NCBI GenBank assembly: GCA_907163345.1
Contig: CAJQUN010000491.1
Location: forward strand, 248,001-312,000
Direction of reading: 5' to 3'
Length of the DNA: 64,000 nt
Source: Haberlea rhodopensis
Taxonomy: Eukaryota; Streptophyta; Magnoliopsida; Lamiales; Gesneriaceae
Shown: positions 34,844 to 48,442 of the stretch, in pieces
How positions within the stretch are numbered: position 1 is the first letter of the stretch
How the letters are laid out: the number at the start of each line of letters is the position of its first letter
Translations under genes and position numbers: made by a program
The notes under the pieces: generated by a model
Databases searched by the model: none
Seen by the model: the letters and a program-made list of their open reading frames with translations, nothing else
What the model was told of the DNA's origin: nothing

Positions 34844-36784
34844 TGTGGGACTCGACTCGAGCATATAATATATAATTCCTTATTTGGTACTACATTCTTT
34901 ATGAACATTATGTACTAGAGTTTTAAATCTTTTCAGAAATAGCGGAAGCGTTTAGTCAACCATTCATTCTACGGCAGCGGAAGCGTTTTTACAAACTAGT
35001 TAATAACAAAATACATCTCAATACAAACTCCTCATAACGATGCGACACTTAATAAAGATGAAATACTATAACAATCTTGTTAAGCCAACATTTTCATTTT
35101 TCCTAATTTTTATCTGGTTCTGGATAATGTACTCATGTATCTGGAACTCACAATAAATAACAAGGACAATAGAGGTTAAGACTTTGAGGACTTAGTAATG
35201 TAATAACATTAGCTTTAATATCTGTAAGTATCAAATTGTGCAATGTATCAATATGATATGACATGTAACAAATATATTATAATCAAGTAATTGTCAATAA
35301 TGAACAATGATGATTTATGATTTTAGAATGAATATCGTGGCTTAAGAGGTGGCTCCCACCGAATAGTTCGGTGTAGCATTTTCCCCACATATTCAGATAG
35401 GATCTGTACAATCATTCATTTACGAGCCAAGGTGAACCATTCTCCTGACCGTAAAATTGTGCGCGTTGTTCAGATGAACTATATACCCAGACTGTCATCC
35501 GTTGTTCATTGGACTCACTTTCCGGGCCGATGTCGCGTTGTCCAGTGGATTAAATATCCAGGGCTCTCATTATTCATTTAGTCAAATGAATCATCCAATC
35601 ATAGGAACCGATCAATAATCGATAACATTCAAGATAATGAAATATGCATATCAATATGACCAATGAACGATGTAATGGACAATATGATGACATATATGAA
35701 TGGTGAGATAATTAATAACGGTTTAATGTAAATTCTAGGGCAAATGTCAAAAGTGTTATATAACAATAAAATAGGTAGTACACATCATCTCACAACTTGA
35801 TATCTTACTGGATTGGCTCGATCTTGAATCCAGTTACAAATTTATTTCCTATAAGAATAATAAGTGATTTATAGTGATTAGTAACCTCGATATGTGGTTG
35901 GTCTTAAAAATCATATTTGGTTCAAAACTTGTCCGGGTAACTTTAAATAAGACTTTAAAAATTCATGATAATTCAACAGTAAGTTAAAAATTCATGAAAT
36001 TTTTCAGAAATACCTAAAATCAGTCCAGAAACGTTCGAAGCTCGGAATATCATGAAAATCATAGGTCCGTGAGATCCACGCGACGCCTTGCAAGCCTGTG
36101 GCCGTGATCCGGCAGCCACCCGGGGCTGAACTTTTTACAGCAGGTTTGCCTCTTTCCGATCTACAACTTTTGTTTAGAAATAATTTTGAAATTCTCAACC
36201 GATATTGCTCAGATTTTGAGTTTACGAAATGATCAAGTATGGTGTTTCGGCGACATTTTTGGCAATCGGCCGATGTACCCATAAGCTTTAACACATTTTA
36301 AACAATTTTGTTTAGATTCCAAGTTTAAAATCATTTGATAAAGGCACGAAATTGAAGCTTGAAACCAATACCTTGAAATGTGTTTTCTGGGCTTAGGCAA
36401 TTCACTATTCTTCGGAATTTTGATTTTATGGACGATTTTGGATGCTGATTTTGCTATACCTCCCACACTAAATTTTTTTGGGTTTGTAAGGAGGGTTGTG
36501 AAATATTTTCGGAATTTTTGAACAAAATTTGGTATTTTCCACATAATTGCCTCACTTTTGTCCCTAGTTTCTACATTTTTCATAATCCAAACATTTCTCC
36601 TAATTTTGCCATCACTTCTACCTGAAATTTTTGTGAGTGAAATCTGATGACATGAGGGGTTATTTATAGGGGTTGTGCATGAGTTAGGGTCTTGATCTTA
36701 AATATTAAATTTTAAAACTACTAAAAAAATGAGAATGTTTTATTATTATTATTATTATTATTATTTAAATATAGGGGTGTTACA
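34844..36784 (-). repeat. 3' LTR of element E
   Basis: 1,941 bp, matching 48,448-50,477 throughout. Includes an ATT microsatellite near 36,738-36,765. The minus-strand frames at 36,004-36,583 recur in the other LTR only because LTRs are duplicates. Confidence 0.88.
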
Positions 36785-37860
36785 ATCCCCCATCCTTCAA
36801 AGAATCTGGTCCCCAGATTCAATTCTTTTCACGGTAGAACCTGGAAGCCATGACATGGAATCCTCTTAGTAGTCACTACTTCAATGTCCTAGCTCCCTTC
36901 GACATGATTTTTGTAGTTTTCACAGAGTGGTTCTTTATCAAATCGATCTTCTATCAATGATTATCCACATATCTTCTTTTTGTTGTCAAGTTGAGAAAAT
37001 TACATCGTGCCTTTTCAGTTTCTGATAAGCAATCTCGTTTTATTCTGTGTAGATAATGAACTCTTCAAACCTTGAGAGGTATCAATTGCGGTGGTTGTAC
37101 GGGTGTCATCTATTTCTCTGATGGCTACATATTCTTTAGGAGAAGGAATATGATTGAATAGATGAACTCACGAACATTTGGAAATCTCATATGCGTCGAT
37201 ATTAATGGTCACTTTTAGTATCCGGGTAAGAATGAAGAAGTAGAAAAGAAAGCCTATGATCCAAGAAAAGAGAAATTCTCTTTCCCACTACCCGGGAATG
37301 AAGATAAGGCATATGTATTCAATGAAACTGCCAATAGCAACGTCAAACTTCTGATTTCAAGTCCTAATTAATAATTGGCAGGATTTAAATTGACAAATAA
37401 ACTGGGCGGAGTAGCTTACGTCCTCAAAAAGTTCTCTGGCTGAAAAGATTGAGTAACTTCAAAGGGAGGAAAAAGCTAGGCTCAAATCCAACATCAGGTA
37501 ATGATTATGCTATGACTTCCTTTCTAGTAGCTAAATTTACATTGGTTCGAGTTTCTCATCTCTTATAACTGTCCTCGATTCCAATGTAGATATTACAGCC
37601 ATATGTCATTTATGGTTGCTGGCATCTCTGCTAGCCAATGTAGTAGCACCTGGTGGAGTCATTTTCTTTAGCAATTTACGTGATCTTTATGTTTGAACAA
37701 TCAGTCCATACTCAGTTTAATATCGTAATCATGTATGTATGTAGCTTGATTAATTTGTCAGATATTCTAGTTCGTGGAATTTTAGGGGGCAATCCTTATA
37801 GAAATTATCGGTGGTTACCTCAATTCTTATCGGTAAACTGATTTCTAGATGATATGTCAA
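36785..37860 (-). other. Degraded element E interior
   Basis: About 1.1 kb between the 3' LTR and the protease remnant. Pol should lie here, but I recognise no reverse transcriptase, RNase H or integrase motif. Confidence 0.45.
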
Positions 37861-39036
37861 TTGTTAATGGTAGCACAAAAGAATGTGTAGCTCTAGGGTC
37901 AAACAAAATATAGCCAACTTTTGAAAGTGAAATAATGGTACCTTTAACCACACGATCGGATCAACTTCGTCATTTCCTATTAAGGCATAAGCCCTTGCTG
38001 GCATTCTAGATTTTTTTAGAGATGATGTCTTCTGGGTCCTTCTTGGGCAATCCTGGATACGATGTTGTTCACTTCCACAAATCAGATAATATTTTCCATT
38101 CTTCCTACAGCAGTTCGCTTCCTCGTTAGTGGGCATCTTGCAATCGGCTCATTAATATTACCCAAGTCTCTTTGTGGTTTCTGCCCAGTTGGTTCTTCAA
38201 CTATTTCCTTTTCAAGATTTCTCTTCTTGTTGCTTGTCTCTGTCAAATTTGGGTTATAGAGCCTATTTTCCCTCTGCTCTCTTTGAATCAATTATTTGAT
38301 ATTGGATTCAAATCGTAACGCTTGGTAGACTGCAAAAATATAATTAGTGGATTCAGTGGATAGTGTGGCCCAACGGATATCAAGATTTAAGCCTTGGACG
38401 AATTTCTTAGTTTTCATTGGTTCATCATCCATTTAATGTGGGGCATAGTGAACTAGTCGGTGGAATTCAGCCTCGTATTCAACTATAGTACGTCTTCCTT
38501 GTACCAAATCCATAAACTCTCGTTCATGGGTGTTCAATATCACCTGCGTAACATACTTTACCTCGAATGCACGTACAAAATTCACCCCAGGTTCTCGGAG
38601 TTTGATTTCTTTTCCATTGGTGGTCTATGACTCTCCACCAATGATGAGCTGCATCTTCAAATTGATAGCCATCAAAGCTGACCTTTTCTTCGTCAGAACA
38701 GTTGAGAACAATAAAAAATCTCTCAATTTTTAGCAACCATTCTTCTGCATGATGGGCATTAGGAGTTCCGTAGAATTTAGGTAGGTGGAACCTCAGAAAT
38801 CATTCAAGTGCTCTATCTAATGGTTCTTCATTCCTCATAACATTTCGTGGTGAATTTTGCTGACAGAATTGCATGAACTGTAGTAAAAGTTCCATCGCAT
38901 TCCTGTTTGGTAGCTCTTGTCGAGGATGTTGTTCTTCTTGCTCGTCATTCCTTATTGGGTTACGTACTTCCTCAGGAGAATTTTCCTCATTTCCTTGATT
39001 TCTCGTGTGAGAGCTACCACAAAGTGACGATGACAT
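37861..39036 (-). pseudogene. Element E gag and protease remnants
   Basis: Reading right to left: gag start MSSSLCGSSHTRN (39,036), then FLRFHLPKFYGTPNAHHAEE and the gypsy capsid block FEDAAHHWWRVIDHQW, a zinc-knuckle-like YYLICGSEQHRIQDC (first cysteine changed), and a protease core reading LFDPRATHSF where DPGATHSF or DTGATHSF is usual. Several stops and frame changes separate them. Confidence 0.78.
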
Positions 39037-39733
39037 CCTTACACGTAATTATAATGTATCAATTACCGGGATTACATAAGTACAATACTATTAGATTTTC
39101 ACAAAATTGTATATCTCATTAATGTGCATCATTTCTATAGTTGTTGTTCCTCTCCTTGATTTCCAACTATGATGGAGTACAGGTTTTCATCACAGTTGAA
39201 TGTCTTTTTCCGTCTTGTAGTAAACAATACTTCTTCTTGATACCTAGCTCGTGAATTATTTCTTGATGACATCATCAAATTTATGTGAAAGTAGTGATTT
39301 AAAACATATTTCTTTTAAATCGGGAGTTAGTATTAATAATGCGTAATGCACAAAAAAAAAAAAAATTAACTAGAGTAAAACTAAGTCACAATTCTCCGAA
39401 ATAGTGAAAATGTGGAAAAAAAAGTTTCGTGATATTCTATCAATCCTCATTGATTGATCCGGGTTTACTTAATCTAAATGTCAATCATAATAGTCTCAAT
39501 AGAGGAAACTTTTGAGCTCGGCCTATAGCACATTAACTCTTTAGGTTACTAATAATTGATTGCTCTTTCTTACCAAGGTGTTCTAAGCATTCATGTACGA
39601 GCATTAGAGACTTTTACACTGAAATAAACAAGTCATCCATATCTTACACCCAAAGCTTAAAATTCTTATGGAGTTTATCTATTACCCAAAGATATTTAGC
39701 ATGGGCTCTGATACCACCTATGTGGGACCCGAC

Positions 39734-41201
39734 TGTTAGGAATCCAACACACAAGAGCAGCGGAAATAAAACTATGGATTCCAAACCGATGACCTATACA
39801 GAGTATTCATATCGGAATGATTAAAGAGTCTCACCCTTGTAGCGTGTTTGAAGCAGATTCCACGTTGTAGCACCACGAGTCACGAACGAAAATTTACACA
39901 TTCGTCTCTACGGTATCCACACGATCAAATCGAAAAGGGGATTTAAGAACAAGTTGCTAGACTCGTTCTTAAACTGGAACAATAACCACACGCGATTCTA
40001 AATCGAATGAAGATGGCCGGAAAAACAAAAGGGACCAAGGCGACGGCCGAGAGGTCTCCTTTTGGGTGGTGGCCAAGAGCTTTCTCTTTGGTGGCTAGGT
40101 TTTTATCAATTGAATAATTAACAATTAATTATAACCTTGTTTATATATTATAAGATTTAATTAAGGTTCAAGACTTTCTTAAAGTCACATGGACCCAAAC
40201 CCCATGATTTAATTAAATCCTTATAATCAAGTAATTAAGACTCTTCTTAATTAATTAATCCATCCAATGAATTTAATTCCTTTTATTATAATCTTTTGTG
40301 CGACCCGATATGATCTTGCAATGTTGGCAGTGACATAAATCTCATTTTATGTCACAAGCAATGAGCGGTATCTAGCAACACATCAAGGCTACCCAAAGTA
40401 CAAGAATGTCTTTGACTCGACATAACTTAAGAACTTGTGATAATATTAACCATGTAACTTAACCCCTTTGTCCAATGTGTTTAGATTGAACACGAGTCAT
40501 GTAATAGTCATACTCGTATATTCAATCTCTATTTCTTGATCCCCAAGTAGAACTAGAATAAACGAATAAGCTCGATATCATATATCGACTCATTCGAGCA
40601 CGGCCATGCATTTTAGTCTTACTTGATCAAGGGCCCAAACACTTCTCCTGTTATATAGGAGGGACAAATCCTATCTTGATCAATCAACATCCCTCTACAT
40701 AATTCGTAGTGTATCCAATAGTTGCCTTTATAGTTTACCCTGTTACAGGTAACGTTTGACAATATCAAGATACATAACTCCTTATGTTGGGATCTCTGAT
40801 GATCTCAAGTCGTAAGGATTACATACATTATTATCACTATGAGAATTGCTTATGACACTCATATAACTATACATGTAGCATTCTCATGGTGGATCTGTCC
40901 AGTACATTGTTCTCTAACATGTACCCATGTGTTGATTTGATATCTCATATCCATGAACAATTCATCAATCAAAACATACTAGTCTCAATGTATTATCAAT
41001 ATCCTGATTTATGATAATACTTGACTATGGACAATCTTTAAGAATAATACAATATTATTCTAAGGACATTAACTTATATATCAATTCATATTGCACAGAT
41101 ATTCGAATAATATATAATAATGATTTGCCATTTATAAAATCATAATACATTGTATGTTATAAACAATCATCTAATGACTTGTCTTAGGGCATATCCCAAC
41201 A
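39734..41201 (-). repeat. 3' LTR of element D
   Basis: 1,468 bp; the same family as the partial LTR at 63,482-64,000. Confidence 0.92.
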
Positions 41202-41216
41202 AATCTCCCACTTGCA

Positions 41217-42095
41217 CTAAGACCAATCAGACATATACTTAATGCCTATAGATCTAGTATGACGATCATGTTGCTGCTGTGACAGTGGCTTCGTCAATGG
41301 GTCAGATACATTATCAGCTGTTGGTACTTTGCATATCTTTACATATCCTCTTTCAACGATTTCTCGAATGAAATGAAAGCGCCGAAGTATGTGCTTGGAT
41401 CTTTGGTGAGATCTAGGTTCCTTAGCCAATGCGATGGCTCCATTGTTGTCACAATAGAGTTCAATCGGATCTAGTATGCTAGGCATCACCCCAAGTTCAG
41501 AAATGAACTTCTTGATCCAAACAGCTTCCTTCGCTGCATCTGAGGCAACAATGTATTCAGCTTCAGTTGTAGAATCGGCTACTGTTTCTTGCTTTGAACT
41601 CTTCCAGCTTACAGCACCTCCATTTAGGCAAAACACATATCCTGATTGCGATCGGAAATCATCTTTGTCAGTTTGGAAGCTTGCATCAGTGTAACCTATT
41701 ACATTGAGCTCTTCCTCACCTCCATATATCAAGAATGTATCCTTAGTTCTTCTCAAGTATTTCAGGATATTCTTGACTGCAATCCAGTGACATTCACCTG
41801 GATCAACTTGATATCTACTCGTCATGCTAAAAGCATACGAGACATCTGGACGAGTACATATCATGGCATACATGATAGATCCAATAGCTGACGCATATGG
41901 AATCTTACTCATGCGTTGTCTCTCATCTGGTGTTGAAGGACACTGATCCTTCGAGAGATGTATCCCATGTGTCATAGGCACGAATCCTTTCTTAGATTCT
42001 TGCATGCTAAACCGTTTTAGCACTTTGTCTATGTATGTACTTTGACTTAGGCCAAGTAATCTTCTTGATCTATCTCTATAGATCTTGATACCCAA
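41217..42095 (-). pseudogene. Element D RNase H region
   Basis: 292 codons. Begins MGIKIYRDRSRRLLGLSQ, then YASAIGSIMYAMICTRPDVS, GYTDASFQTDKDDFRSQSG, TTEAEYIVASDAAKEAVW, LYCDNNGAIALAKEPRSHQ and the copia end NVSDPLTKPL. All RNase H acidic residues I expect are visible. It is separated from reverse transcriptase by stops near 42,100-42,180. Confidence 0.9.
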
Positions 42096-42099
42096 TACT

Positions 42100-42819
42100 T
42101 AGGTAGCTTCACCCAAGTCTTTCATAGAAAAGCAATTCCCTAGCCAAATCTTTACAGATTGTAAGGCAGGATATCATTCACAATTAGAAGTATGTCATCT
42201 ACATACAATATTAGGAAGATAATTATGCTCCCACTGACCTTCTTGTAGACACAAGGTTTATCTACGTTTTTATGAAACCAAACTCTTTGACTGCATCATC
42301 AAAACGAAGATTCCAACTCCGAGAAGCTTGCTTCAATCCGTAAATGGATCGTTGTAGCTTGCATATCTTTCCAGCATCCTTTGGATCGACAAAACCCTCG
42401 GGCTGTGTCATGTACACATCCTCAAGCAGATTTCCATTAAGGAAAGCTGTTTTGACATCCATCTGCCAGATTTCATAATCATGAAATGCAGCTATTGCAA
42501 GTAAGATCCTAATGGATTTAACCATGGCAACTGGTGAAAAAGTTTCATAATAGTCAATACCATGAATTTGTTTGAAACCTTTTGCAACCAGTCGACCTTT
42601 AAAGGTTTGTACATTACCATCCATGTCGGACTTCTTCTTGAAAATCCATTTGCACCCTATGGGTCTCACCCCTTCAGGTGGGTCAACCAAAGTCCATACT
42701 TGGTTTGCATACATGGATTCCATCTCAGATTTCATGGCTTCTTGCCATTTCTCAGAATCAGTGCCCATTATAGCTTCTATAAGATGATGGCTCATCCGCA
42801 TCAATAAGTAGTAAGTCAC
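42100..42819 (-). pseudogene. Element D reverse transcriptase
   Basis: The main frame 42,262-42,819 has GCKWIFKKKSDMDGN, IWQMDVKTAFLNGNLLEDVY and KLQRSIYGLKQASRSWNLRF. It stops after GFIKT. The active site, LYVDDILLIVND, continues in another frame at about 42,190-42,225, after a frameshift near 42,262. Not translatable as one protein. Confidence 0.9.
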
Positions 42820-43759
42820 CTTGTTGAGTCACAAGAAATCCATATCTCTGTGGCTCCCGATGTTCTCTTACAGACCTACGCTGGGCTTGTGTCTCTTGAG
42901 CAGGCACTTTATCCACAACAGCTTGTGGTGTCTGCTCTGTTTCCATCTCAATATCATGTTCAGTGTTTTCTTGTGGTTGAACTTCACTAAGTTCTATTTG
43001 TCTCCCACTAGTTCTTCTCGAAATAAATTCTCTTTCAAGAAAGACACCAGTCCGAGCAACAACCACTTTGTTCTCGGTGGGAAAATAGAAATAGTATCCT
43101 TTAGTTTCCTTAGGATACCCCACAAATAAACACTTATCAGATTTGGGTCCAAGTTTGTTAGAGGCGTGACGTCTTACGAAAGCATCAAAACCCCAAATCT
43201 TCATAAAAGACATACTATGACGTTTCCCAGTCCATATCTCATATGATGTCTTTTCCACTGATTTAGATGGAACACGGTTCAGTATGAATATTGATGTTTC
43301 TAAAGCATGTCCCCAAAAGGATATCGGAAGATCTGTATGACTCATCATTGATCGAACCATGTCCAACAAGGTTCGATTCCTCCTTTCGGATACACCATTC
43401 CATTGTGGAGTATACGGAGGAGTGAGTTGTGGGACTATCCCACACTCCTTTAGATAGTCATGAAACTCTTGGCTTAGGTATTCGCCTCCTCGATCTGATC
43501 GGAGGATTTTGATACTTTTACCAAGTTGGTTTTGTACTTCATTCTTGAAATATTTGAACTTTTCAAAGGTTTCATGCTTGTGTATCATAAGATACACATA
43601 CCCATATCTACTGAAGTCATTAGTAAATGTAACGAAGTATTGAAAACCACCTCTAGCATGCGTGCTTATTGGTCCACATACATCCCTATGTATGAGACTC
43701 AATAAATCATTTGTCCTTTCAACATGTCCTTTGAAAGGAGCTTTAGTCATCTTGCCCAT
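42758..43759 (-). pseudogene. Element D integrase
   Basis: 333 codons: LIHRDVCGPISTHARGG (first aspartate), FTNDFSRYGYVYLM, KILRSDRGGEYLSQEF, YTPQWNGVSERRNRTLLDM (catalytic glutamate), then KTSYEIWTGKR and KCLFVGYPKETKGYYFY. The core is intact. The frame breaks at both ends: SSYRSYNGH-stop on the RT side, and a frame change at 43,759 towards the pre-integrase part. Confidence 0.9.
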
Positions 43760-44049
43760 TAAACAAGATTCACATGTTCATATGATTCAAAATCAAATGA
43801 ATCCAATACTCCATCCTTATGAAGTTTTGATATGCGATTCTCGTTTATATGGCCCAAGCGACAATGCCAGAGATAAGTTGGATTAGAATCATTATTCTTA
43901 ATCCTTTTAGTATTTATGTTATAGACAGGCATATCAAGATTTAATACATAAAGACCATTAATCATTTGTGCACTAGCATAAAACATATCATTTAAATAAA
44001 TGGAGCAACAATTGTCCTTTATAATAAATGAAAATCCAAATCCAAACAA
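43759..44049 (-). pseudogene. Element D protease C-terminus and pre-integrase
   Basis: 96 codons with YLWHCRLGHINENRISKLH, the histidine half of the pre-integrase zinc motif. The CX2C half is damaged where the frame ends (SYEHVNLV-stop). A one-base shift from the gag-protease frame overlaps it at 44,019-44,049. Confidence 0.85.
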
Positions 44050-45176
44050 GAAATAGAGTTAATGTTTCTAGTAATTGAAGGCACAAAATAACAGTCTTTT
44101 AAATCTAAAGATAAACCGGAAGGCAAAGATAATGAATAATCTCCTATAGCTAATGCAGCAAATCTTGCTCCATTTCTCACTCGGAGATCTACTTCGCCTT
44201 TTGCCAATGCCCTACTCCTTTTAAGATCCTGCACATTAACACAAATGTGAGATCCACATCCAGTATCTAATACCCATGATGAAGAAGTAGATAAATTGAC
44301 TTCTATAACAAAAATACCTGAAGTGGAAGTCACACTTCCCTTCGTCTTCTTAAGAGCCTCCAGATAAACTTTGCAATTTCTTTTCCAATGTCCGGTCTCA
44401 CCGCAATGGAAACAGTTCCCCTCTTTTGCCACTCCTCCGTTTGGCTTTAGTGCAGAAGCATGTGGCTTAGACTTAACAAGGACCTTCTTGTTCTTCTTGT
44501 AGCCTTTAGCTTTAGTCTTTCCTTTGCTCTTATCCACAATAAGAACATTTGTAGGCTTAGACTTCTTGCTATTTGCTTCAAAAGTTCTAAGCATGCCAAG
44601 CAACTGTGATAGAGTCTTTTCAATTTCAATCATATTGTAATTCAAGACAAATTGACTGAAGCTTTCAGGCAACGATTGCAAGATCACGTCAGTGGCCAAC
44701 TCTTGGTCCAAAGGAAAACCCAGCTTCTCCAGATTCTCAATGTACCCAATCATCTTGAGTACATGAGTTCCAACTAGACTTCCTTCTACCATTCTACACT
44801 GGAATAACGATTTAGAGACGTCATACCTCTCTTGTCTTGCTTGTTGTTGGTACAGTTGCTTTAGATGCTCGATCGTATCGAACGCCTCCATTTCCTCATG
44901 TTGCTTCTGAAGCTCAGAGTTCATGGTGGCAAGCATAAGGCACCCAACATCAAGTGCGCCATTTTGATGCTTCTTGTAAGCATCTCTATCGGCCTTAGCA
45001 GCCGTCAAAGGAGGTTTCTCAGCAGGTAAGGGTTCCTCTAGGACATGTTGCTTCTTTTCTTGTTTGAGGATAATCCTCAAATTCCTATACCAGTCTAGGA
45101 AATTTGTCCCATTAAGTTTGTCCTTCTCAAGGACCGATCGCAATGATAGTATGTTTGTAACGTTGTTGGTTGCCAA
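44019..45176 (-). pseudogene. Element D gag-protease
   Basis: 385 codons. Gag starts MATNNVTNILSLRSVLEKDK and has NFLDWYRNLRIILKQEK, RYDVSKSLFQCRMVEGS and an intact zinc knuckle CFHCGETGHWKRNC, followed by the protease active site WVLDTGCGSHICVNVQ. This is the best preserved piece of D. It ends early by frameshift near 44,040. The start is the first ATG after the leader. Confidence 0.9.
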
Positions 45177-45180
45177 GGAT

Positions 45181-45729
45181 ATTTACAATATAAATATGCA
45201 AAATAAGTTTATGATTTTAATCATTTAATATGGTCTTATATTAAATGACACTCCCACTATTTTGTTTAAAATTATCAACCCTCGAAAACTTTAGTGGGCC
45301 AAGATCCTTATTTCACTTAATCTTGAGTTAGCTTTGGCTAATCGCCCAAGACTCGGTTATTTAGGTAGACAACACTTTGTCAATTGCAATCACATGCAAT
45401 TCTTGGATGGTTGGACAAACAACGCTTTGTTCAAATTCATCTAATGAATTATTTTCCAACTCCATGCCTCTAGGTTCCCAATCCTATTGAGATAACGCTA
45501 GTTAAGTTGAATCCAATTTTAAAATAATAGGGATATCACTTTTATCTTTCGCGCCTTACTAAGATTGTCTCGGTGCTTTGCTTTGGCAAACCCACACATG
45601 TTCAATCGAAGTCTTGACGAGTATTTTTAATTGGAAGGCATCTTAAAACTTAATATTATAAGAGGGATTTATTGATCTCATGATTTTATTAATATTGAAA
45701 ATATGTCTGGTACATATATGAATATATAC

Positions 45730-45760
<31 letters not shown>

Positions 45761-46970
45761 AAGCATCAATATTAAATAAAACATTAAACATGCATCTCAT
45801 ACATCAACATAAAATAAACGTGACATGGTTATAGCCTCAACTAATGAGTTTCTCAAGCCAATGAGAAAATCCTAAAAGGTCAACCTAAGGTAACTTCTCC
45901 AAGCACCTCTTTGGCTCCCTTTTGTGAATGGCCTCCTCATCCCGGCACCTTGGTCCATCTTCATTGATCTCCATCAATAAAATTAAACTATACTATATAA
46001 CATTTACAAGATATAGAGAATTCCTCGAGTCACATTCGAGGGGAACATAGGGGAGGGATAACATTCAGGAAAAATAGAGAAGGCACGACTCGCAGGCTGT
46101 ATTAAATAACAAACATTCACAAAATCCTATCTAATAGGTCATAGGGCTATAACCATGCACCATGCTCAAACAAACACATAAAACATGCTATAACAATTAA
46201 TGAATTAAATTCTAAACATTTTAAAATTTAATCCCAATAAAACTGTAAAATAAATTCTATGAAATTATCGTACGCTCGGGACATCACATGTCACGGATCC
46301 TTAGTCCAAACCCACGGCTCATCACACATGTGACTAGGGTTCGAAACCCTGGTCATCTCGGCGCCATCATGGACCAAATGTAGCTAAGGGTTCGAAACCC
46401 TAGCCCATTCACGTGCGGCGGCCGAGAGCCATACCCTAGCTTCACGTAGCGGCCGTGTGGTCCTTTGATGCACGATTTATGACGGTGGCGGCTTGACCAT
46501 CTCGAGCCAATGGGTTCGAAAACCCTAGCCCTCATGTGGCCCTAGCTGTCAAACTTCAATTTTCGTGAACAATGATCGAACCTACATGCGCCGCATATGA
46601 ACTTTATCTAGCCTAAAGGGTTCTAAACCCTAGCCATGTTTCGACACCTCCATGCACAACTATGAGCCACAACGGCTAGACCATCTCGAGCCAAGGGTTC
46701 GAAAACCCTAGCCCTCATGTGGTAGCCGTGGGTCAAGTTTCATGGTGGTGGCCGAACCATCATGTTCCAAGGGTCCGATATTCACTTGTATCATATACAA
46801 TAATTCGCCAATTATATCAAATACAATTATGCGATGATTTTCACAAACTCGATTTATTCCATATCATATATGAATTATACAGTTTTAAAGCATGCAATAT
46901 AATTCTAAAAATGATTAAACGATTAACCACATAATTCCGATATGAGCTTTGTACACGGCTCTGATACCAC
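45181..46970 (-). other. Element D leader
   Basis: 1.8-kb untranslated leader between 5' LTR and gag. Contains a (TA)n-type microsatellite (about 45,718-45,760), a GC-rich block and five near-palindromic GGGTTCGAAACCC motifs. The primer-binding site lies at its right end (about 46,957-46,970). Confidence 0.65.
46337..46710. repeat. Five GGGTTCGAAACCC palindromes in D leader
   Basis: AGGGTTCGAAACCCT or a one-base variant occurs near 46,338, 46,387, 46,509, 46,617 and 46,695, mostly followed by AGCC. Two copies carry an extra A and share the downstream text CCTAGCCCTCATGTGG, so they arose by duplication. Confidence 0.8.
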
Positions 46971-48442
46971 TGTTAGGAATCCAACACACAAGAGCAGCGG
47001 AAATAAAACTATGGATTCCAAACCGAGGACCTATACAGAGTATTCATATCGGAATGATTAAAGAGTCTCACCCTTGTAGCGTGTTTGAAGCAGATTCCAC
47101 GTTGTAGCACCACGAGTCACGAACGAAAATTTACACCTTCGTCTCTACGGTATCCACACGATCAAATCGAAAAGGGGATTTAAGAACAAGTTGCTAGACT
47201 CGTTCTTAAACCGGAACAATAACCACACACGATTCTAAATCGAATGAAGATGGCCGGAAAAACAAAAGGGACCAAGGCGGCGGCCGAGAGGTCTCCTTTT
47301 GGGTGGTGGCCGAGAGCTTTCTCTTTGGTGGCTAGGTTTTTATCAATTGAATAATTAACAATTAATTATAACCTTGTTTATATATTATAAGATTTAATTA
47401 AGGTTCAAGACTTTCTTAAAGTCTCATGGGCCCAAACCCATGATTTAATTAAATCCTTATAATCAAGTAATTAAGTCTCTTCTTAATTAATTAATTAATT
47501 CATCCAATGAATTTAATTCCCTTTATTATAATCTTTTGTGCGACCCGATATGATCTTGCAATGTTGGCAGTGACATAAAATCTCATTTTATGTCACCAGT
47601 AATGAGCGGTATCTAGCAACACATCAAGGCTACCCAAATTACAAGAATGTCTTTGACTCGACATAACCTAAGAACTTGTGATAATATTAACCATGTAACT
47701 TAACCCCTTTGTCCAATGTGTTTAGATTGAACACGAGTCATGGAATAGTCATACTCGTATATTCAATCTCTATTTCTTGATCCCCAAGTAGAACTAGAAT
47801 AAACGAATAAGCTCGATATCATATATCGACTCATTCGAGCACGGCCATGCATTTTAGTCTTACGTGATCAAGGGCCCAAACACTTCTCCTGTTATATAGG
47901 AGGGACAAATCCTATCTTGATCAATCAACATCCCTCTACATAATTCGTAGTGTATCCAATAGTTGCCTTTATAGTTTACCCTGTTACAGGTAACGTTTGA
48001 CAATATCAAGATACATAACTCCTTATGTTGGGATCTCTGATGATCTCAAGTCGTAAGGATTACATACATTATTATCACTATGAGAATTGCTTATGACACT
48101 CATATAACTATCCATGTAGCATTCTCATGGTGGGTCTGTCCACTACATTGTTCTCTAACATGTACCCATGTGTTGATTTGATATCTCATATCCATGAACA
48201 ATTCATCAATCAAAACATACTAGTCTCAATGTATTATCATTATCCTGATTTATGATAATACTTGACTAGGGACAATCTTTAAGAATAATACAATATTATT
48301 CTAAGGACATTAACTTATATATCAATTCATATTGCACAGATATTCGAATAATATATAATAATGATTTGCCATTTATAAAATCATAATACATTGTATGTTA
48401 TAAACAATCATCTAATGACTTGTCTTAGGGCATATCCCAACA
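46971..48442 (-). repeat. 5' LTR of element D
   Basis: 1,472 bp, directly followed on the right by the CCGAC duplication. Confidence 0.92.

Larger units (their letters stand above)
39734..48442 (-). mobile_element. Ty1/copia element D, full-length, defective
   Basis: 8.7 kb, minus strand. LTRs 39,734-41,201 (1,468 bp, 3') and 46,971-48,442 (1,472 bp, 5'); minus-strand ends TGTTGGGATATGCCC and GATTCCTAACA. Perfect duplication CCGAC (39,729-39,733 and 48,443-48,447). The primer site GTGGTATCAGAGCC abuts the 5' LTR, and the purine tract AAGTGGGAGATT abuts the 3' LTR. All copia domains are present but split by about five single-base lesions. The LTRs differ at roughly one to two percent, so it is young but cannot make its own polyprotein. 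Confidence 0.94.

Noticed and set aside
36004..36583. Minus-strand ORFs recurring at 49,580-50,196
   Set aside because: The recurrence reflects the two LTRs of element E, not coding conservation; both sets are noncoding LTR sequence.
46337..46710. AAACCCTAG motifs as telomeric repeat
   Set aside because: They are parts of dispersed GGGTTCGAAACCC palindromes, not tandem TTTAGGG arrays.
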